Shown here: in pieces, positions 5,969-7,699 of the stretch
Position numbering within the stretch: the first letter of the stretch is position 1
Layout of the letters: each line of letters opens with the position of its first letter
DNA from: Phascolarctobacterium sp.
Lineage (GTDB): Bacteria; Bacillota; Negativicutes; Acidaminococcales; Acidaminococcaceae
Direction of reading: 5' to 3'
NCBI GenBank assembly: GCA_024405645.1
Contig: JAKSOJ010000053.1
Coordinates: 1 to 7,699, forward strand
DNA: 7,699 nucleotides
Position numbers and translations under genes: made by a program
Notes under the pieces: model-generated
The model's database searches: none
Told to the model about the DNA's origin: nothing
Seen by the model: the letters and a program-made list of their open reading frames with translations, nothing else

Positions 5969-5999
5969 ATTATACGCTATAAAGCGCCTTGCTCAGCAA
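5969..5999 (-). promoter_or_regulatory. Possible internal promoter between guaB and purO
   Basis: Minus strand: TATAAT (5969-5974), an exact -10, with TTGCTG (5994-5999) 19 bp upstream as a weak, widely spaced -35. A transcript from it would begin at or just inside the 15-bp hairpin at 5935-5966. The -35 overlaps the last base of the guaB stop region. Call rests mainly on the -10. Confidence 0.35.
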
Positions 6000-7511
6000 T
6001 TATTTAGGATAATTAGAGCTTACGCTATCTTTCAAGAGAACGTCATGTGCGCCACCTTCAACCAAGGATGTTGCAGAGATGAGAGTAATCTTAGCTTTTG
6101 CTTGCAATTCAGGAATATTCAGCGCACCACAGTTGCACATAGTGGAACGAACTTTAGAGAGGGACAGATTTACATTGTCTTTCAAAGAACCTGCATACGG
6201 AACATAGGAATCAACGCCTTCTTCGAAGGACAGTTTTGCTGCGCCGCCCATGTCATAACGTTGCCAGTTACGAGCACGTGCAGAACCTTCGCCCCAATAT
6301 TCTTTCATATAGGTACCGTTTACATTTACTTTGTTGGTCGGAGATTCGTCGAAACGAGCGAAATAACGACCAAGCATCATAAAGTCTGCGCCCATAGCCA
6401 GAGCCAAGGTCATATGATAATCGTATACGATACCACCGTCGGAGCATACAGGTACATAGATACCAGTTTCTTTATAGTATTGGTCACGTGCTGCGCAAAC
6501 ATCAATAAGAGCAGTAGCTTGACCACGGCCGATACCTTTTTGTTCACGGGTAATGCAGATGGAGCCGCCACCGATACCAACTTTAACGAAGTCAGCACCA
6601 GCTTCAGCAAGGAAACGGAAGCCTTCGCCATCTACAACGTTACCAGCACCAACTTTAACGGAATCGCCATAATGTTCACGAATCCAATCAAGAGTAATTT
6701 TTTGCCAAGCGCTATAGCCTTCAGAGGAGTCAATGCAAAGTACATCAGCACCAGCTTCGATTAAAGCAGGTACACGTTCAGCATAGTCACGAGTATTGAT
6801 ACCAGCACCAACGATATGACGTTTTTGTTGGTCAAGGAGTTCTAACGGATATTCTTTATGAGCAACATAGTCTTTGCGGAATACGAAATACATGAGGCGA
6901 CCATCATCATCGATGATAGGAAGAGTATTGATTTTGTTTTCCCAGATAATGTCATTAGCTTGTTGCAGAGTAGTTTCTTTGCCAGCCTTAACGAGTTTAT
7001 CAACCGGAGTCATGAATTCAGATACTTTCATATCCAGGCTCATACGGCTCGGACGATAGTCACGGCTAGTTACGATACCTTCTAATTTGCCAAGAGCAGT
7101 GCCATCACTAGTTACAGCAACAGTGCTATGACCGGTTTTTTCTTTCAGAGCGAGAACATCAGCAAGAGTTGCATCCGGGCTGATGTTAGAATCGGAAGGC
7201 ACAAAGCCTGCACGATGATTTTTTACACGAGCTACCATAGCAGCTTCATCTGCTACAGTTTGGGAACCGTAAATGAAGGAAACGCCACCTTCTTTAGAAA
7301 GAGCAACTGCCAGTTTTTCACCAGATACAGATTGCATGATTGCGGAAACCATGGGGATATTCATGGTAATTGCACTCTTTTCGCCTTTTTTGAATTTTAC
7401 AAGCGGGGTGCTTAAATCAACGTTAGCGGGAATGCATTTTTCAGAAGAATAACCAGGAACTAAAAGATACTCACTAAAAGTATGAGCTGGTTCGGAATAA
7501 TAGTAAGCCAT
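6000..7511 (-). CDS. guaB: IMP dehydrogenase (trichomonad-like form)
   Basis: 503 residues; oxidises IMP to XMP with NAD+, the committed step to GMP. The catalytic loop [11 protein letters not shown] (312-322) carries the nucleophile Cys319. NAD-site Asp261 lies in CIDSSEGYS, Arg382 in LGRYF, and the flap dyad is Arg418-Tyr419 in NWQRYD. Two CBS domains are inserted at roughly 103-220. These residue numbers, and Lys310 and Glu431, coincide with those published for the Tritrichomonas foetus enzyme, also 503 residues. The N-terminus [17 protein letters not shown] and the C-terminus [10 protein letters not shown]...YPK resemble it too (from memory, not an alignment run here). The start is the ATG at 7511, 7 nt after GGAAGG; a TTG at 7532 in the same frame would add 7 residues and place that ribosome binding site inside the gene. 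It follows purD by 57 nt and precedes purO by 103 nt. Confidence 0.95.
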   Translation of the reverse strand: MAYYYSEPAHTFSEYLLVPGYSSEKCIPANVDLSTPLVKFKKGEKSAITMNIPMVSAIMQSVSGEKLAVALSKEGGVSFIYGSQTVADEAAMVARVKNHRAGFVPSDSNISPDATLADVLALKEKTGHSTVAVTSDGTALGKLEGIVTSRDYRPSRMSLDMKVSEFMTPVDKLVKAGKETTLQQANDIIWENKINTLPIIDDDGRLMYFVFRKDYVAHKEYPLELLDQQKRHIVGAGINTRDYAERVPALIEAGADVLCIDSSEGYSAWQKITLDWIREHYGDSVKVGAGNVVDGEGFRFLAEAGADFVKVGIGGGSICITREQKGIGRGQATALIDVCAARDQYYKETGIYVPVCSDGGIVYDYHMTLALAMGADFMMLGRYFARFDESPTNKVNVNGTYMKEYWGEGSARARNWQRYDMGGAAKLSFEEGVDSYVPYAGSLKDNVNLSLSKVRSTMCNCGALNIPELQAKAKITLISATSLVEGGAHDVLLKDSVSSNYPK

Positions 7512-7518
7512 TGTTTTA

Positions 7519-7524
7519 CCTTCC
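7519..7524 (-). promoter_or_regulatory. Ribosome binding site fixing the guaB start
   Basis: Minus-strand GGAAGG ends 7 nt before the ATG at 7509-7511. This spacing favours that ATG over the upstream in-frame TTG at 7532, whose translation would read through the site. Confidence 0.75.
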
Positions 7525-7568
7525 TTTTTCAAATAACTAAAACCAAAAATATATTTTAAAACTAATAA

Positions 7569-7699
7569 TTATCTATTTAAAGCTCTCCAAGCGATATCTC
7601 TTCTGGAGAAAGCTTTATCAAAAGCAATTTTATCAACTGCTTCGTACGCTTTGTCACGAGCAGCTTTAATATTATCATCAACAGCAGTTACGCCAAGAA
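7569..7699 (-). CDS. purD: Phosphoribosylamine-glycine ligase, C-terminal end (5' part beyond window)
   Basis: Only the last 42 codons and the stop are in the window. The peptide reads LGVTAVDDNIKAARDKAYEA, then VDKIAFDKAFSRRDIAWRAL and NR. This is the characteristic PurD (GAR synthetase) tail: an LGVTA strand, an A-R-x-x-A-Y-x-A helix, VxxIxFxxxFxRRDIxWRAL, and a basic last residue. PurD joins glycine to phosphoribosylamine, the product of PurF, using ATP, as step two of purine synthesis. It is the first visible gene of the purine block and is followed by guaB after 57 nt with no terminator between, so it is probably in the same operon. Identity rests on 42 residues, but the match to the family end is strong. 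Confidence 0.85.
   Translation of the reverse strand, partial: LGVTAVDDNIKAARDKAYEAVDKIAFDKAFSRRDIAWRALNR

Noticed and set aside
6045..6764. Plus-strand open frame of 239 codons
   Set aside because: Antisense to the conserved catalytic core of guaB; no motif, no initiation signal; a shadow frame.
7512..7532. Upstream TTG start for guaB adding MKKEGKT
   Set aside because: The added segment contains the GGAAGG ribosome binding site, and the shorter form gives a length of 503 and active-site numbering identical to the trichomonad enzyme.
1..7699. CRISPR array, insertion sequence, tRNA or phage features
   Set aside because: The only repeats are the in-frame zinc-ribbon units and the hairpins listed. 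No transposase-like frame, terminal inverted repeats, tRNA cloverleaf or spacer-repeat pattern is visible.

Overview
The window looks like chromosomal DNA from an anaerobic, low- to mid-GC Firmicute (Bacillota). The evidence is consensus AGGAGG-type ribosome binding sites, sigma-A-like promoters, a ferrous-iron (Feo) uptake operon that includes the small Cys-rich FeoB partner, and purine genes of the variant types I associate with gut Clostridia, Negativicutes and Bacteroidetes. A Negativicutes-like host is possible, but I cannot prove it from this sequence. Every gene I can support lies on the minus strand, so transcription runs from high to low coordinates. I see no mobile element, tRNA, rRNA or CRISPR array.

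Purine block (7699 to about 3644). In transcription order it holds the last 42 codons of purD, an IMP dehydrogenase (guaB), a PurO-type IMP cyclohydrolase, and a PurF-family amidophosphoribosyltransferase, and it ends in a hairpin terminator-like element. Together these cover the first two steps of de novo purine synthesis (PurF, PurD), ring closure to IMP, and the committed step to GMP. Three of the four are not the textbook form. The IMP dehydrogenase has the length and diagnostic residues of the trichomonad (Tritrichomonas foetus) enzyme. The cyclohydrolase is the stand-alone archaeal-type protein rather than the PurH C-terminal or N-terminal fusion form. The PurF has lost all the usual glutaminase catalytic residues but keeps its PRPP loop and Fe-S cysteines. 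A 15-bp hairpin sits just downstream of a possible internal promoter between guaB and the cyclohydrolase.

Iron block (about 3573 to 824). A good sigma-A promoter (TTGACA, 17 bp, TAAACT) drives a leader of about 100 nt, then feoA, feoB and a 50-residue FeoB-associated Cys-rich membrane protein, ending at a perfect 14-bp terminator. The leader can fold in two mutually exclusive ways. One is a three-helix junction closed by a stem followed by a U-tract (terminator-like). The other frees the terminator arm. It is a candidate iron- or metal-responsive attenuator.

Left end (about 800 to 1). A probable promoter leads into a gene that runs off the window. Its product has a duplicated YVAGVGYV segment, four tandem CxC...CxxC zinc ribbons and a Pro/Val/Glu-rich tail. 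Its function is unknown and its start is ambiguous: an ATG with a consensus ribosome binding site, or an ATG 51 codons upstream in the same open frame.
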